A DNA stretch of 64,000 nt, taken from [Eubacterium] eligens ATCC 27750. GTDB lineage: Bacteria; Bacillota; Clostridia; Lachnospirales; Lachnospiraceae. The notes beneath the pieces are model-generated. The model was not told where the DNA came from. It saw nothing but the letters and a program-made list of their open reading frames with translations, and did not search any database. The position numbers and the translations under genes are program-made. Below are positions 24,951-34,720 of the stretch, in pieces. The stretch spans positions 558,001-622,000 of the forward strand of contig NC_012780.1 in assembly GCF_000146185.1 (NCBI RefSeq), written 5' to 3'. How positions within the stretch are numbered: the first letter of the stretch is position 1; every line of letters starts with the position of its first letter.

Positions 24951-26075
24951 CTTAATCAATTCATCCATAAGCTCTTTATAATCTGAGGCTTCAAGCGGAA
25001 GTTCTACTTTTATGCCTTTGCATGCTGAATAATAAGCACTGGCACACAACATGAGAGAATTAATTCCCTCACTGCCCTTAACTGTCAGATAAGACTCATC
25101 ACCTTTAAGCACCGCATTTGCAAAGTTTTCAAATAACTGTGCATATGGCTCAGATGCCTTCTCGAACTGTATAGTTTCCTCTGCAAATGTCATATTCTGC
25201 CTTGAGTTGACTTCTTCGTTCTTGATATACTCACATACATCTCTGTGTCTTGTAATGGTGAGCGTGTCGTCTTCCAGAAGAATTCTTGCCTTCGTTCCTA
25301 TAATCTCAAGTCGCTCTTCGTGGCAGGCTTCGCCTGTGGATAGTATAAATGTGCCTGTCTTTCCATTGTCGTATTCCATAACGATAGTAGCCTCATCATC
25401 TACTATAAAGTCGTTGTATTTTCCAAATGGAATCGCTGCAAAAAGTTTCTGTGGCATTCCAAACAGGTACTGATACATGTCAAGAATATGCTGTCCCTGA
25501 TTGATTAGTGCTCCACCGCCTTCACCTGCAAAGCTGCTTCTCCATGAGCCAGATTTATGATAGTATGAGGTTCTTAAATATCGTGAATTAATAAGACATA
25601 CCCGCTTTATATCTCCTAATTCACCATTGTCTATCATCTGCTTAATCCTGATGTATTTAGGGTAAAGCCTCTGGTGAAATATCATTCCATATATTCTGCC
25701 ACTTTCACTGGCAGCCTTCTGCATTGCAAGTGCCTCGCCAATATCTGCCGCAGCCGGCTTGTCACATAACACTGCTTTTCCCTTTGCAAATGCTTTCAAA
25801 GCCAGTTCTTTATGAGTTTTATGAGGAGTTGCTATAATAACTGCATCATAACATGATTCTCCTGTCTCAAATAATTCTTCTGCACTCCTGAATATCCTTG
25901 CATTATCACCATCAGTATTAACAAGTGATTCGCCCCATTCAATAAGTTCATCTCTTCTTATAACCACAGCTGATAATTTCATATGCGGAACTTCTCCCGC
26001 TGTTATCATTCTGGCATATTTCTTTCCAACACTTCCTACACCTATAAGTGCCACCTTTAACAATTCTTTCTGCAT
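24933..26075 (-). CDS. Gfo/Idh/MocA family NAD(P)-dependent oxidoreductase
   Basis: 380 aa. Rossmann domain with KVALIGVGSVGKKYARMITA at the start; the EKP-like family motif appears as GKAVLCDKPAAADIGEAL (K in DKP); then an alpha/beta dimerisation domain including EGGGALINQGQHILDMYQYL with the catalytic His. Sugar, inositol or a sugar derivative is the expected substrate; not resolved. Last gene of a four-gene operon with a second family member 23 bp upstream. Confidence 0.9.
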   Translation of the reverse strand: MQKELLKVALIGVGSVGKKYARMITAGEVPHMKLSAVVIRRDELIEWGESLVNTDGDNARIFRSAEELFETGESCYDAVIIATPHKTHKELALKAFAKGKAVLCDKPAAADIGEALAMQKAASESGRIYGMIFHQRLYPKYIRIKQMIDNGELGDIKRVCLINSRYLRTSYYHKSGSWRSSFAGEGGGALINQGQHILDMYQYLFGMPQKLFAAIPFGKYNDFIVDDEATIVMEYDNGKTGTFILSTGEACHEERLEIIGTKARILLEDDTLTITRHRDVCEYIKNEEVNSRQNMTFAEETIQFEKASEPYAQLFENFANAVLKGDESYLTVKGSEGINSLMLCASAYYSACKGIKVELPLEASDYKELMDELIKKEEGE

Positions 26076-26098
26076 ACCATGTACCCCGTTTCATTATA

Positions 26099-27178
26099 TT
26101 AACTATGCACCACTTCTCCTGTTTCCACAGCCTTCTTCAGTAAGATGGCGGCATACGCATCTGCAAGGGCATCCTCCATACTATATGGTGCAGACGCATT
26201 TCCTCTGCTATACTCTGCCGTATTCTTCATCATCACTGCGATTGCTGTTTCATCTTCTGACAGACCACACAATCCAAATTCCGGCTCATATATAATCTTA
26301 TTATTAAATGAAATTTTCTTAATTTCACGAATCTTCTCAAAATTAGGATTAGAGTTTCCTGTATTAATCACATGGGAATCCGTTATGATTCTGCCAGTCT
26401 GACCTTCATTATTCTCATCAAGATAATATACACATTCATCAATAAGTTCGCCTCTTACACCCTGAACTTTAAGCGTATTCTTTCTGATTGGTGACCTGTA
26501 CTGCTCCGAATCAAAATCATACCATGCCACTTTCCCGCTTTCGAATTCAAATGTGGCAACGCATCTTTTCTTTCCTGCAATCCTGCCATCAGTGAACTTA
26601 TCATATCTTGTAAGGGTCTGTGTTGTAGGAAACTCATATGTCTTAGCTGAAACTACATATTTCTCTCCCGGCTTAACACCAAGAAATGCTCTTATAAGAC
26701 TTATTCCATGATATTCATGCGCCAGTGACACATTTGCACAGCTGACATCACCAATAATTCCTTCATTAATAAGCTTTAATGATGCTTTAATATTAGGATA
26801 CTCCCTGTACTGTTCAGCAACCACCTGTTTTTTTCCACATTTGTAATAAGAATACAGTTTATTAAGCGAATCCATATCAAGTGCCGCCGGAGTCTCTGAT
26901 AAAACAGTTATTCCACGGTCAAGCCATTCCATTGAAACATCACATATGGCGTCCTTCTTAACAGCCACAACTGCAAAATCAGGTTTATATGCCACGCATT
27001 CTTCTATAGATGTAGTTGTGTGTATCTGATACTGACCGGCAATTAAGTCCGCTTTCTCCTGCGTCCTGCAATACATCGCATCAATACAGAATATTTCAGG
27101 CAGAGCCTTTGCTACGCGTACATAATATAAGGCCCGCCAGCCTGAGCCGATTATAATAAAATGATATTTAGATCTCAA
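26099..27178 (-). CDS. Gfo/Idh/MocA family oxidoreductase, divergent member
   Basis: About 359 aa from TTG 27178, chosen because GGGAGAGG lies 6 nt upstream and the codon overlaps the upstream gene's stop; ATG 27208 is the alternative. Nucleotide-binding start FIIIGSGWRALYYVRVAKAL; the usual EKP motif reads SETPAALDM, lacking the lysine, so catalysis may differ or be lost. C-terminal domain contains VAEQYREYPNIKASL and YHGISLIRAFLG. Together with the next gene it suggests a two-step redox modification of one metabolite (inference). Confidence 0.8.
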   Translation of the reverse strand: MRSKYHFIIIGSGWRALYYVRVAKALPEIFCIDAMYCRTQEKADLIAGQYQIHTTTSIEECVAYKPDFAVVAVKKDAICDVSMEWLDRGITVLSETPAALDMDSLNKLYSYYKCGKKQVVAEQYREYPNIKASLKLINEGIIGDVSCANVSLAHEYHGISLIRAFLGVKPGEKYVVSAKTYEFPTTQTLTRYDKFTDGRIAGKKRCVATFEFESGKVAWYDFDSEQYRSPIRKNTLKVQGVRGELIDECVYYLDENNEGQTGRIITDSHVINTGNSNPNFEKIREIKKISFNNKIIYEPEFGLCGLSEDETAIAVMMKNTAEYSRGNASAPYSMEDALADAYAAILLKKAVETGEVVHS

Positions 27179-27791
27179 TATACACCTCTCCCTTAACCCT
27201 TCTGTCATATATCTCACCAAGCCACCTCATAATAATCCCCTTTGGCTTTTCAAAAGGTGTCCTGTGACTCAGCATGAATTTCTCCGCTTTAATGTTCTGT
27301 AATACATTTATTTCATCTTTTAATATGCCTGCATTGTATAAGTTATGTCCGCATTTCTGCATAGAGTACAATGCATCTCCAAGAAAGCACCACTCGTCAT
27401 TAACTTCCAACGCAACACAGCCCTTTGCATGGCTTGACGGCAGTGGAAATATATGAAGTCTTGCTTCCCCGTCCTGAATATAAATGTCATCTTCTACGAC
27501 TGTTCCCATGCCAGTGTGCCTATGGGTATACTTTCCCTGATACACCTCATCAACGCCCATACCCGGAAGATTACCGATATGATCTTCGTGAAAATGTGAC
27601 AATATAACATTAACATTTCTTCCATCACGGAATTGTTCTATTACCTGTGGAATATCAGGGTGGTTGCCGACATCATACAGCCACAGTGCTTCCCTTCCCT
27701 GTATCATCACCACATTTGCAGATAGTGGATTCTCTGTTGGGGATATATACGATATTAAATTATTTAGTCTGATAATGTTACATTCATCCAT
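27168..27791 (-). CDS. MBL-fold metallo-hydrolase
   Basis: 207 aa. Metallo-beta-lactamase fold with the zinc motif HFHEDH (in VILSHFHEDHIGNLPG), then LPSSHAKGCVALEV, the bridging Asp in CFLGDALYSM and a last His in MLSHRTPFEKP. Glyoxalase-II-like hydrolases, sulfur-carrier hydrolases and lactonases share this layout; the substrate is unknown. Starts 3 nt after the carbonic anhydrase stop; overlaps the following oxidoreductase. Confidence 0.88.
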   Translation of the reverse strand: MDECNIIRLNNLISYISPTENPLSANVVMIQGREALWLYDVGNHPDIPQVIEQFRDGRNVNVILSHFHEDHIGNLPGMGVDEVYQGKYTHRHTGMGTVVEDDIYIQDGEARLHIFPLPSSHAKGCVALEVNDEWCFLGDALYSMQKCGHNLYNAGILKDEINVLQNIKAEKFMLSHRTPFEKPKGIIMRWLGEIYDRRVKGEVYIEI

Positions 27792-27794
27792 TCT

Positions 27795-28355
27795 TTACTC
27801 CAAAAACTCCACATGCCCGTCCTCAAGATGGTACACAGCCCCGATAACCTCAAGACCCTTTTCCTCAAGCAGCTTCATATCTGTATTATCCTCTATCACC
27901 TTGACACTATGCTTTACATTAAGACATGTTGCAATATACTCATCTTTCTCTTCCTTAATAGCTTCCCTGATATCGTCAGTTATATACTTGATATGTCCGT
28001 CGGGGTCATGCTTTATTGCCGCCTCAACTGCACCGCAATGGTTATGTCCAAGTACAACCACCAGCTTACAGTCAAGATGGTCTGCTGCATATTCAATACT
28101 TCCAAGCTGATGCGAATCCACTACATTTCCTGCCACGCGGATAACAAAAAGTTCCCCTATTCCCGCTGAGAATATTGCTTCCGGTACCTGTCTGGAATCC
28201 GAACAGCACAGAACAATCGCATATGGATGCTGACCATTCTTTAATGTATCCACGCGCCTTTCCAGCGAAACATCTCCTGGATTGCTTGTAGCATTAATAA
28301 ATCTTTTATTACCCTCTATTAATCTTGACTTTGCTTCATGTGCTGGTATTGACAT
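27795..28355 (-). CDS. beta-class carbonic anhydrase
   Basis: 186 aa. Zinc ligands and catalytic dyad visible: C51-x-D53-x-R55 in LCCSDSRQVPE and H104-x-x-C107 in LGHNHCGAVEA, plus the structural RVAGNVVD loop. Interconverts CO2 and bicarbonate in the cytoplasm. First gene of the operon with the MBL hydrolase and two oxidoreductases, an unusual setting for a carbonic anhydrase; supply of bicarbonate or removal of CO2 for that pathway is only a guess. Confidence 0.93.
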   Translation of the reverse strand: MSIPAHEAKSRLIEGNKRFINATSNPGDVSLERRVDTLKNGQHPYAIVLCCSDSRQVPEAIFSAGIGELFVIRVAGNVVDSHQLGSIEYAADHLDCKLVVVLGHNHCGAVEAAIKHDPDGHIKYITDDIREAIKEEKDEYIATCLNVKHSVKVIEDNTDMKLLEEKGLEVIGAVYHLEDGHVEFLE

Positions 28356-28396
28356 ATTATTATCCCGCCTTTCACAACATACTTTCCTACAGTTTA

Positions 28397-29263
28397 TTAA
28401 TCTTTAAGCAGCCACGCAATCTCTTCCTTATAAGGAGGCTCTTTCTTATCAGTTCCCTCAACTGCTACCCATGGGGTCTCAAGAATCTTAGGAACATCTA
28501 AGAATCTTTCATCATGGACAAGTCTGTGAAGAGTCTCATATCCTATATTTCCTTTATCAATGTTGGCATGTCTGTCCTTATGCGCTCCAAGCGGATTCAT
28601 GCTGTCATTGATATGAAATACTGCTATCTGGTCAAGACCAATCACTTTGTCAAATTCTGCAAATACTTCATCATAATGATTAACTAAATCATAACCAGCA
28701 TCATTAACATGACATGTATCAAAGCACACTCTCAATCTGTCCTTCTTGTCAACGCCATCATAGATTGCCTTAAGCTCTTCAAATGTCCTGCCTATCTCGC
28801 TTCCCTTGCCAGCCATTGTCTCAAGTGCAATATATACATCATCATTGTTCTGGTTAAGCACTGTATTAAGTCCTTTGATAATCTGTGCGGTTCCGGCTTC
28901 AACTCCGGCATTGACATGGCTTCCTGGATGAAGCACCATTATATGGCTTCCCATGGCAGCAGTCCTTATAATTTCTTTTTCAAGAAATTCAACAGCAAGC
29001 TCATAAGTCTCCGGCTTAATTGTATTTGCAAGATTTATTATATAAGGTGCATGTACAATAATCTCCTCAATTCCATGTTCCTTAGCATACTTCCAGCCAG
29101 CTTCTATATTAAGCTCACTTATTTCTTTTCTTCTTGTATTCTGTGGCGCACCTGTGTATAACATAAATACATTAGCCCCATAAGAAACTGCTTCCTTCGC
29201 AGATGCAAGAAACATTTCCTTACCTGCCATTCCCACATGACTTCCAAGCTTTATATTTGACAT
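28397..29263 (-). CDS. nfo: endonuclease IV (AP endonuclease)
   Basis: 288-aa TIM-barrel AP endonuclease with three zinc ions, cutting 5' to abasic sites. Marks: [93 protein letters not shown] and [11 protein letters not shown] 29263 has GGAGG 8 nt upstream. Separate from the carbonic anhydrase operon by 41 bp. Confidence 0.95.
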   Translation of the reverse strand: MSNIKLGSHVGMAGKEMFLASAKEAVSYGANVFMLYTGAPQNTRRKEISELNIEAGWKYAKEHGIEEIIVHAPYIINLANTIKPETYELAVEFLEKEIIRTAAMGSHIMVLHPGSHVNAGVEAGTAQIIKGLNTVLNQNNDDVYIALETMAGKGSEIGRTFEELKAIYDGVDKKDRLRVCFDTCHVNDAGYDLVNHYDEVFAEFDKVIGLDQIAVFHINDSMNPLGAHKDRHANIDKGNIGYETLHRLVHDERFLDVPKILETPWVAVEGTDKKEPPYKEEIAWLLKD

Positions 29264-29452
29264 ATATGATTCCTCCAATATTTAACCTGTATAATTTATT
29301 ATCTGTCCGGTTAGAAAATCCAAACGAATTAATTTTAATATTGCAATAGTTATGTGTCAATGCACAACATATGTATACTTGCATACTGATAAATGTCATT
29401 ACCACTTTCATTCATTTTCAGTCGGATTCATTCATAATTTACATTTATTGTA

Positions 29453-29481
29453 TTGACATTTATACAGCATATTGATATAGT
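29453..29481 (+). promoter_or_regulatory. sigma-A promoter of the diguanylate cyclase gene
   Basis: TTGACA (29453-29458), 17 bp, TATAGT (29476-29481), 54 bp before the start codon. Confidence 0.75.
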
Positions 29482-29535
29482 ACTAAAGTACCGATTTTAT
29501 AGTATTTATGTAACAATTATTTTATAAGGTGAGAT

Positions 29536-30594
29536 ATGAAAATACACAAACACGGAAAACATATAAAAACAATCAATACTGTTATTGAAAGCTGTCTTAT
29601 CGTTATTCTTATTGTTCTTGTAGCAATAATGATGGTTCTTATAGGAAAATTACAGGGAACTGCCAGAGTTATTAACTATACCGGTCTTGTCAGAGGTGCT
29701 ACTCAAAGAGAAGTCAAGCTTGAAATCACTGGTAATCCTAATGATGAGCTCATCAATTATCTTGATGGAATTCTTGAAGATCTTAAATATAAAGATGGCG
29801 ATTATAATCTTATCAAACTTGATAACAATGATTATGAAAAAAAACTTGATACACAGACTGCTTTCTGGATTTTACTAAAGGACGAAATATATAAAGTCCG
29901 TGAATATGGTTATGAAAACACTGATATTGTAAATCTCAGTGAAGAATACTTCCAGCTTGCTGACCAGACTGTTTCTGCTGCTGAAAAGTATTCTGAAAGA
30001 ATTGCATGTAATATAAGATTATTTGAAATATTCACAGCAATAGATATGATCATTATAATAATATTTATAATTAATCATTTCATTAATGCAATTGTAATCA
30101 CCAAAAAGAATAAACAGCTTGAAAAGCAGGCTTTTCTTGACCTGCACACAGGTCTTCCTAACAAGAGTAAATGTGAAGAAATATTCAGAACTTCGCAATT
30201 TATTACTGATTCTACTGCATGTATTATGTTTGACCTCAATAATCTTAAGAAGGTCAATGATACACTTGGTCATTCCGTTGGTGACCAGTTGATTCTTAAT
30301 TTTGCAAGGCTTTTAAGAAATGCTGTTCCTTCTAACGATTTTGTTGGGCGATATGGTGGCGATGAATTTATTGCCGTAATATATAACACTACTAAGGATG
30401 AAGTTACTGATATTCTCAGACAGCTTGACAAAGAAATATCCGAATTCAATGAGCTTGGAAAAGCTTTTAAGATAAGTTATGCTCATGGTTGTGCATTCTC
30501 TTCTGATTATGAGAATTGCACATTAAGGACACTCTTTGATAAAGCAGATAAAAATATGTACAATAACAAACAGGCAGAGAAAGCTGGCAGATAG
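29536..30594 (+). CDS. membrane diguanylate cyclase (GGDEF)
   Basis: 352 aa. Two membrane helices (about 17-40 and 165-190) flank an extracytoplasmic, mostly helical sensor of about 120 residues (NYTGLVRGATQREVKLEITG near its start), then a GGDEF domain: HTGLPNKSKCEEIF, IMFDLNNLKKVNDTLGHSVG and an intact active-site GRYGGDEFIAVI. Synthesises c-di-GMP from two GTP; no EAL domain. The sensor type, with YTGLVRG near the first helix, is common in lachnospiral cyclases. Own promoter and terminator. Confidence 0.9.
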   Translation: MKIHKHGKHIKTINTVIESCLIVILIVLVAIMMVLIGKLQGTARVINYTGLVRGATQREVKLEITGNPNDELINYLDGILEDLKYKDGDYNLIKLDNNDYEKKLDTQTAFWILLKDEIYKVREYGYENTDIVNLSEEYFQLADQTVSAAEKYSERIACNIRLFEIFTAIDMIIIIIFIINHFINAIVITKKNKQLEKQAFLDLHTGLPNKSKCEEIFRTSQFITDSTACIMFDLNNLKKVNDTLGHSVGDQLILNFARLLRNAVPSNDFVGRYGGDEFIAVIYNTTKDEVTDILRQLDKEISEFNELGKAFKISYAHGCAFSSDYENCTLRTLFDKADKNMYNNKQAEKAGR

Positions 30595-30615
30595 CCGCTT
30601 TCTCTGCCCTTTTTA
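30573..30615 (+). terminator. terminator overlapping the cyclase stop codon
   Basis: Perfect 12-bp stem (30573-30584 with 30597-30608) followed by CTTTTT. The left arm encodes the last residues of the protein. Confidence 0.9.
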
Positions 30616-30735
30616 ATATTATGTATTCATCAATTTATTAATATTTCTCAAGTGATTTTATGGCAAATGTATGATAGAATATAGAAATGACTTTACTATA
30701 TTAACCTAGACATTGTATACATGGAGATAAATAAA

Positions 30736-31443
30736 ATGAATAATTATAAACGCGGACTAATAACCGGCATACCAATTGCACTCGGATATCTGTCAGTTTC
30801 TTTTACCTTTGGAATTATGGCTGTATCCTTTGGTCTTAGCTGGTGGCAGGCCGTTCTCATATCTATGACAACAGTAACCTCTGCCGGACAGTTTGCAGGA
30901 ATCGGCATTATGATTCATCCAGGACAGTACATTCAGATGCTTATATCACAGATTACTATTAATATAAGGTACTCTTTCATGTCTATATCAATCGGACAGA
31001 AAGCTGACAGCCGTTTCAGTGGCATATACCGCTGGCTTCTCGGTTTCTTTATAACTGATGAAATATTTGCAGTAGCAACTAAAGAAGACGAAATCAAGCG
31101 CAGCTACTTTGCAGGACTTGCTACCCTGCCTTATCTGGGCTGGGCATTAGGCACATTTATTGGTGCTATTCTTGGAAATATTCTTCCAGACCGCCTTATG
31201 AGTGCTTTAAGTGTTGCAATCTATGGAATGTTCGTTGCCGTGGTTGTTCCAGAGATGAAGAAAGCTCGCCCCGTCCTGATTGTCGTAATCATTGCAATTA
31301 TACTTAGCTGCTTATTCTACTACATACCGCTTCTTTCTAAAATTTCCAGCGGTATAACAATAACAATTGTTGCTATCACAGCTGCCATTATCGGTTCAAT
31401 ATTCTTTCCGGTATCTGATGAAGCTGATAACAGCAATAATTAA
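30736..31443 (+). CDS. azlC: AzlC-family amino acid exporter subunit
   Basis: 235-aa membrane protein; with AzlD forms a branched-chain amino acid exporter. Marks: GYLSVSFTFGIMAVSFGLSW, TSAGQFAGIGIM, RYSFMSISIGQK and FFITDEIFAVA. ATG 30736 sits 8 nt behind GGAGA; the ATG at 30721 contains that site. The azlD gene follows after 17 nt. Confidence 0.9.
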   Translation: MNNYKRGLITGIPIALGYLSVSFTFGIMAVSFGLSWWQAVLISMTTVTSAGQFAGIGIMIHPGQYIQMLISQITINIRYSFMSISIGQKADSRFSGIYRWLLGFFITDEIFAVATKEDEIKRSYFAGLATLPYLGWALGTFIGAILGNILPDRLMSALSVAIYGMFVAVVVPEMKKARPVLIVVIIAIILSCLFYYIPLLSKISSGITITIVAITAAIIGSIFFPVSDEADNSNN

Positions 31444-31460
31444 TCTTATTGGAGGAACTT

Positions 31461-31772
31461 ATGAAAAACAGTATTTTCTTTATATATCTGCTTATACTTG
31501 CAGGCACAACCTACCTTATAAGAGTTATACCTTTCACTGCAATTAAGGAAAAGATTAACAACCGCTTTGTCCGTTCTTTTCTTTATTACATACCTTATGC
31601 AGTTCTTACAGCAATGACAATTCCTGCAATATTCTATGCAACCAGCTGGTGGGTTGGTGCAGCTGCAGGACTTTTGACAGCCGTAATATTTGCTTTGAAA
31701 GGCAAAGGTCTTACAACTGTTGCTATAGCGTCATGTGTAGCAGTATTTCTTGTTGAACTTATAAGATTCTAA
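31461..31772 (+). CDS. azlD: AzlD-family amino acid exporter subunit
   Basis: 103 aa, three to four membrane helices, partner of AzlC. Contains TTYLIRVIPFTAIKEKI and FLYYIPYAVLTAMTIPAIFY, typical of AzlD. GGAGG is 5 nt before ATG 31461. Confidence 0.88.
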   Translation: MKNSIFFIYLLILAGTTYLIRVIPFTAIKEKINNRFVRSFLYYIPYAVLTAMTIPAIFYATSWWVGAAAGLLTAVIFALKGKGLTTVAIASCVAVFLVELIRF

Positions 31773-31799
31773 TAATTCATAATAGAAATAAAATGGATT

Positions 31800-32516
31800 T
31801 TAATTCTTCTTTCCAATATATGATTCATATAAACTGTAATCACTATTAACAATAAGTTCTTCTGGGAACTGTGTATCTTCTATAACCTTATAGGCTCTGT
31901 CAAATTCACATATTCCCTCTTTTATATGTGCATCACTTCCTATAGATATGCAGACTCCTAATTCCTTACATATGTTAAGCATCTTAACATCATTCTCAAA
32001 AGCTCCCTGTCTTGGGCCATCCGGATTCAATGATGTATTATTAAGTTCAAGAAGCACATGCTTTTCCTTAGCGGCCTTTACAAGCTTTTCATAATCGACA
32101 GGATACCTTGAATCATCAGGGTGTCCTATAATATTAACATATGGATTATCCATTGCTTTAATTAATGCATTCGTATTCTGCTCTATACTTCCGGGCTTGA
32201 TACATGGAATATGAAGGCTTGCTATTACAACATCACAGCCCTTAAGTCCATATTCTTTAAGATCAATATTTCCATCATAGTCCATAATATTAGCTTCACA
32301 ACCCATATATATCCTGACACCACATTTTTCTCTTGGAATTATCTTCATATTAGAAAAATATAATATACCTGCGCTTCCCGGCATCTTGGGTGCATGGTCA
32401 GTTATCGCAAGGTGCGTAACTCCTATACCTGCTGCGTAAGCTGCCATCTCATCAATTGTGTTATATGCATGACCGCTTACAAGTGTATGAGTATGTGTGT
32501 CTATTGTGTATTTCAT
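31800..32516 (-). CDS. PHP-domain phosphatase (YcdX type)
   Basis: 238 aa. Tri-metal PHP fold: DTHTHTLVSGHAYNTIDEM, ITDHAPKMPG, YMGCEANIMDYDG, SLHIPCIKPG, IIGHPDDSRY and ISIGSDAHIKEG supply the metal ligands in the usual order. Probably a phosphatase acting on small phosphate esters. Starts 2 nt after the cytidylate-kinase-like gene and uses the CAGGAG at that gene's end. Confidence 0.9.
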   Translation of the reverse strand: MKYTIDTHTHTLVSGHAYNTIDEMAAYAAGIGVTHLAITDHAPKMPGSAGILYFSNMKIIPREKCGVRIYMGCEANIMDYDGNIDLKEYGLKGCDVVIASLHIPCIKPGSIEQNTNALIKAMDNPYVNIIGHPDDSRYPVDYEKLVKAAKEKHVLLELNNTSLNPDGPRQGAFENDVKMLNICKELGVCISIGSDAHIKEGICEFDRAYKVIEDTQFPEELIVNSDYSLYESYIGKKN

Positions 32517-32518
32517 AA

Positions 32519-33124
32519 TTAAAGCTCCTGATTACCTGTTCTTTCTTTCACATAATTCTCCAGAACATTAACAGTTTTCTCTATTCCCAGAGGACTGCTG
32601 TTGATACACATGTCATAATATGTTGCATCTCCCCATTTACCTTCTGAGTATCTGTTATGATACTGTTTTCTTGTTCTGTCGTGTCTACGCATTTTAGTAT
32701 ATGCCTCTGATTCGGATAAGTCAAAATGCTCCATAACTCTCTGTATCTTATGCTCCTTATCACCTGTTACAAATACGGATATAAGGCAGTCATAATCTTT
32801 CAGTACATTCTCTGAACATCTGCCGACTACTACAAATGATTCTCCGCTCTCAGCTTTCTTACGGATATAATCAAACTGAAACTGGGCAATAATCTCTTCA
32901 TAAGAATTGGTGTGATTACCTACACGCCTCGACAGGAGACGGTTTCCCGGCTTCTCATCATATTTGTGAAAATCTGACACATCAGCATTCATCTGTTCTG
33001 CAATCTCGTCCAACATGCATCTGTCATAAAATGCAAGTTCTAATCTGTCAGCCAGCTTCCTTGCTATCTCATGTCCTCCACTTCCATATTCACGACTTAT
33101 AGAAATAATCAACTGTTCTCCCAT
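32519..33124 (-). CDS. cytidylate kinase-like family protein
   Basis: 201 aa. P-loop-like start IISISREYGSGGHEIARKLA (GxxGSGGxEIA variant of the family), FYDRCMLDEIAEQM, VVGRCSENVL, and a lid region RRHDRTRKQYHNRY. This is the 'cytidylate kinase 2' group widespread in Clostridia; true CMP kinase activity is unproven. ATG 33124 lies 4 nt behind GGGGG. Middle of an operon: transporter, this gene, PHP phosphatase. Confidence 0.85.
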   Translation of the reverse strand: MGEQLIISISREYGSGGHEIARKLADRLELAFYDRCMLDEIAEQMNADVSDFHKYDEKPGNRLLSRRVGNHTNSYEEIIAQFQFDYIRKKAESGESFVVVGRCSENVLKDYDCLISVFVTGDKEHKIQRVMEHFDLSESEAYTKMRRHDRTRKQYHNRYSEGKWGDATYYDMCINSSPLGIEKTVNVLENYVKERTGNQEL

Positions 33125-33162
33125 AAAACCCCCATTTCTGTACACATTTTGTGCACGAAGAA

Positions 33163-34521
33163 TTAACAATACCTTACAAATATGCACACCATAGATATAA
33201 GCACAACTATTATAGTTGCCGGAACAGCTGTGCGGCAATACTTACCCCAACCAATCATATAACCATTCTTAGCTGCAACTGATGTTCCGACAACATTAGC
33301 AGATGCACCTATAGGTGTTGCACTTCCACCTACATCAGTTCCCATAGAAAGTGCCCACGCAAGAACAGAAAGGTCAACCCCTTGTGTCGCAGCCAGACTC
33401 TTAATAACCGGTACCATAGTTGCTGCAAAAGGAATATTATCAATAAGTGCACTTGCACATGCTGAAATAATAATAATAATTGCAACCATAAGCTTAAGAT
33501 TACCCTTGCTCACACGACCTATAAATGCAGCAATAATCTCTAATATGCCCGTCTGTTCAAGTCCACCTACAACAATAAACAGTCCTAAAAAGAACAAAAT
33601 TGTTTTATAATCAATAGACTTCAACATATGTAAAGCCTTCCTGCCTGATACAATAAGTGAAAATATTGCTATAACAAGTCCTATAAATGCAACCGTAAGT
33701 CCTGTCAGCGCATGCGTTACAAGCATTACAACTGCACACATGAATATAACACAGCTTAATGCAAAATCTCTTCTGTTAGTAATAGTCTCTGCCGGACTTG
33801 GCATAGATTCAGCCAGTTTATCAATATCTGGAGATGATTCCAGTTCTTTTCTATATGCTATAAGAAAATATACCACAATAAATACCAGACTGATTACTGC
33901 AATCAGTCCTGTATGCGTAATAAATGTTGAAAATGAAAAATTAAGTGACGTACCAATAATTATATTAGGTGGATCCCCGCACATTGTTGCCGAACCGCCC
34001 AGATTAGCACAGAATATCTCTGATAAAATCATTGGCACTGGGTTAAACTTTAGCAGCTTGGCAAGCTCAATAGATACAGCTGCAAGAAACAATATAACCG
34101 TTATACTGTCTATAAACATAGCCAATCCAAAAGACATTATCATAAATGTAATAAACAATGCTCTTGTACGATAGTGTACAGCCTTAGCCAGAAGCATACA
34201 CAGCCATCTGAAAAATCCGGCGGCAGCCATAACCTCAACCATAATCATCATACCCGCAATAAATATAATGGTCGACCAGTTAATCCCTGTTACTGCCTCT
34301 TCAGCAGCTCCGGACTGATACCAGAAACCTGATGTAAAAATGCTTCTTAAATTAAGAGTACTAATAACCGCCTCCGGCGACCTCATGATAATTCCAAATA
34401 CCCCAATCAGCGTCAATGCCCCACATCCAAGCGTCACATAATGCCTCTCTATCTTATCAAGAACTATCAATACAAACATAGAAATGAAAATAATTAATGC
34501 CAATACCTGCTCTGCTAACAT
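33163..34521 (-). CDS. SLC13/ArsB-NhaD-like anion or cation permease
   Basis: 452 aa, 10-12 membrane segments of the ion transporter superfamily. Marks: GAAEEAVTGINWSTIIFIAG, SITVILFLAAVSIELAKLL, the re-entrant motif GGSATMCGDPPNIIIGTSLN and its second-half mate GTDVGGSATPIGASANVVGT. These two SNT/GNP-like loops are shared by citrate, arsenite and Na+/H+ carriers, so the substrate is open. First gene of the three-gene operon. Confidence 0.88.
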   Translation of the reverse strand: MLAEQVLALIIFISMFVLIVLDKIERHYVTLGCGALTLIGVFGIIMRSPEAVISTLNLRSIFTSGFWYQSGAAEEAVTGINWSTIIFIAGMMIMVEVMAAAGFFRWLCMLLAKAVHYRTRALFITFMIMSFGLAMFIDSITVILFLAAVSIELAKLLKFNPVPMILSEIFCANLGGSATMCGDPPNIIIGTSLNFSFSTFITHTGLIAVISLVFIVVYFLIAYRKELESSPDIDKLAESMPSPAETITNRRDFALSCVIFMCAVVMLVTHALTGLTVAFIGLVIAIFSLIVSGRKALHMLKSIDYKTILFFLGLFIVVGGLEQTGILEIIAAFIGRVSKGNLKLMVAIIIIISACASALIDNIPFAATMVPVIKSLAATQGVDLSVLAWALSMGTDVGGSATPIGASANVVGTSVAAKNGYMIGWGKYCRTAVPATIIVVLISMVCIFVRYC

Positions 34522-34628
34522 ATTAAATAACCCCCATCACATGTTAAATTAATAACAAACTTTTAACTGTATTATACAAACATATATAACTAATAGCAAC
34601 ATTTTTCCATTTATTCTGTCCTTTATTA

Positions 34629-34674
34629 ATACAAAAAACACCATAAGAATACATTGCATTCGCTTCTTATGGTG
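34629..34674 (-). terminator. terminator after the YhcH gene
   Basis: Perfect 11-bp stem (34639-34649 with 34664-34674, CACCATAAGAA) followed on the minus strand by TTTTTTGTATT. Confidence 0.85.
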
Positions 34675-34720
34675 CTTCTGTTTTAAATATTATATTGTAT
34701 CAACAAGTCAACTATTCCAA

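Noticed and set aside
33124-33238. N-terminal extension of the cytidylate-kinase-like protein
   Set aside because: It would overlap the transporter gene end by 75 bp and lacks a ribosome binding site, while ATG 33124 has a good one.
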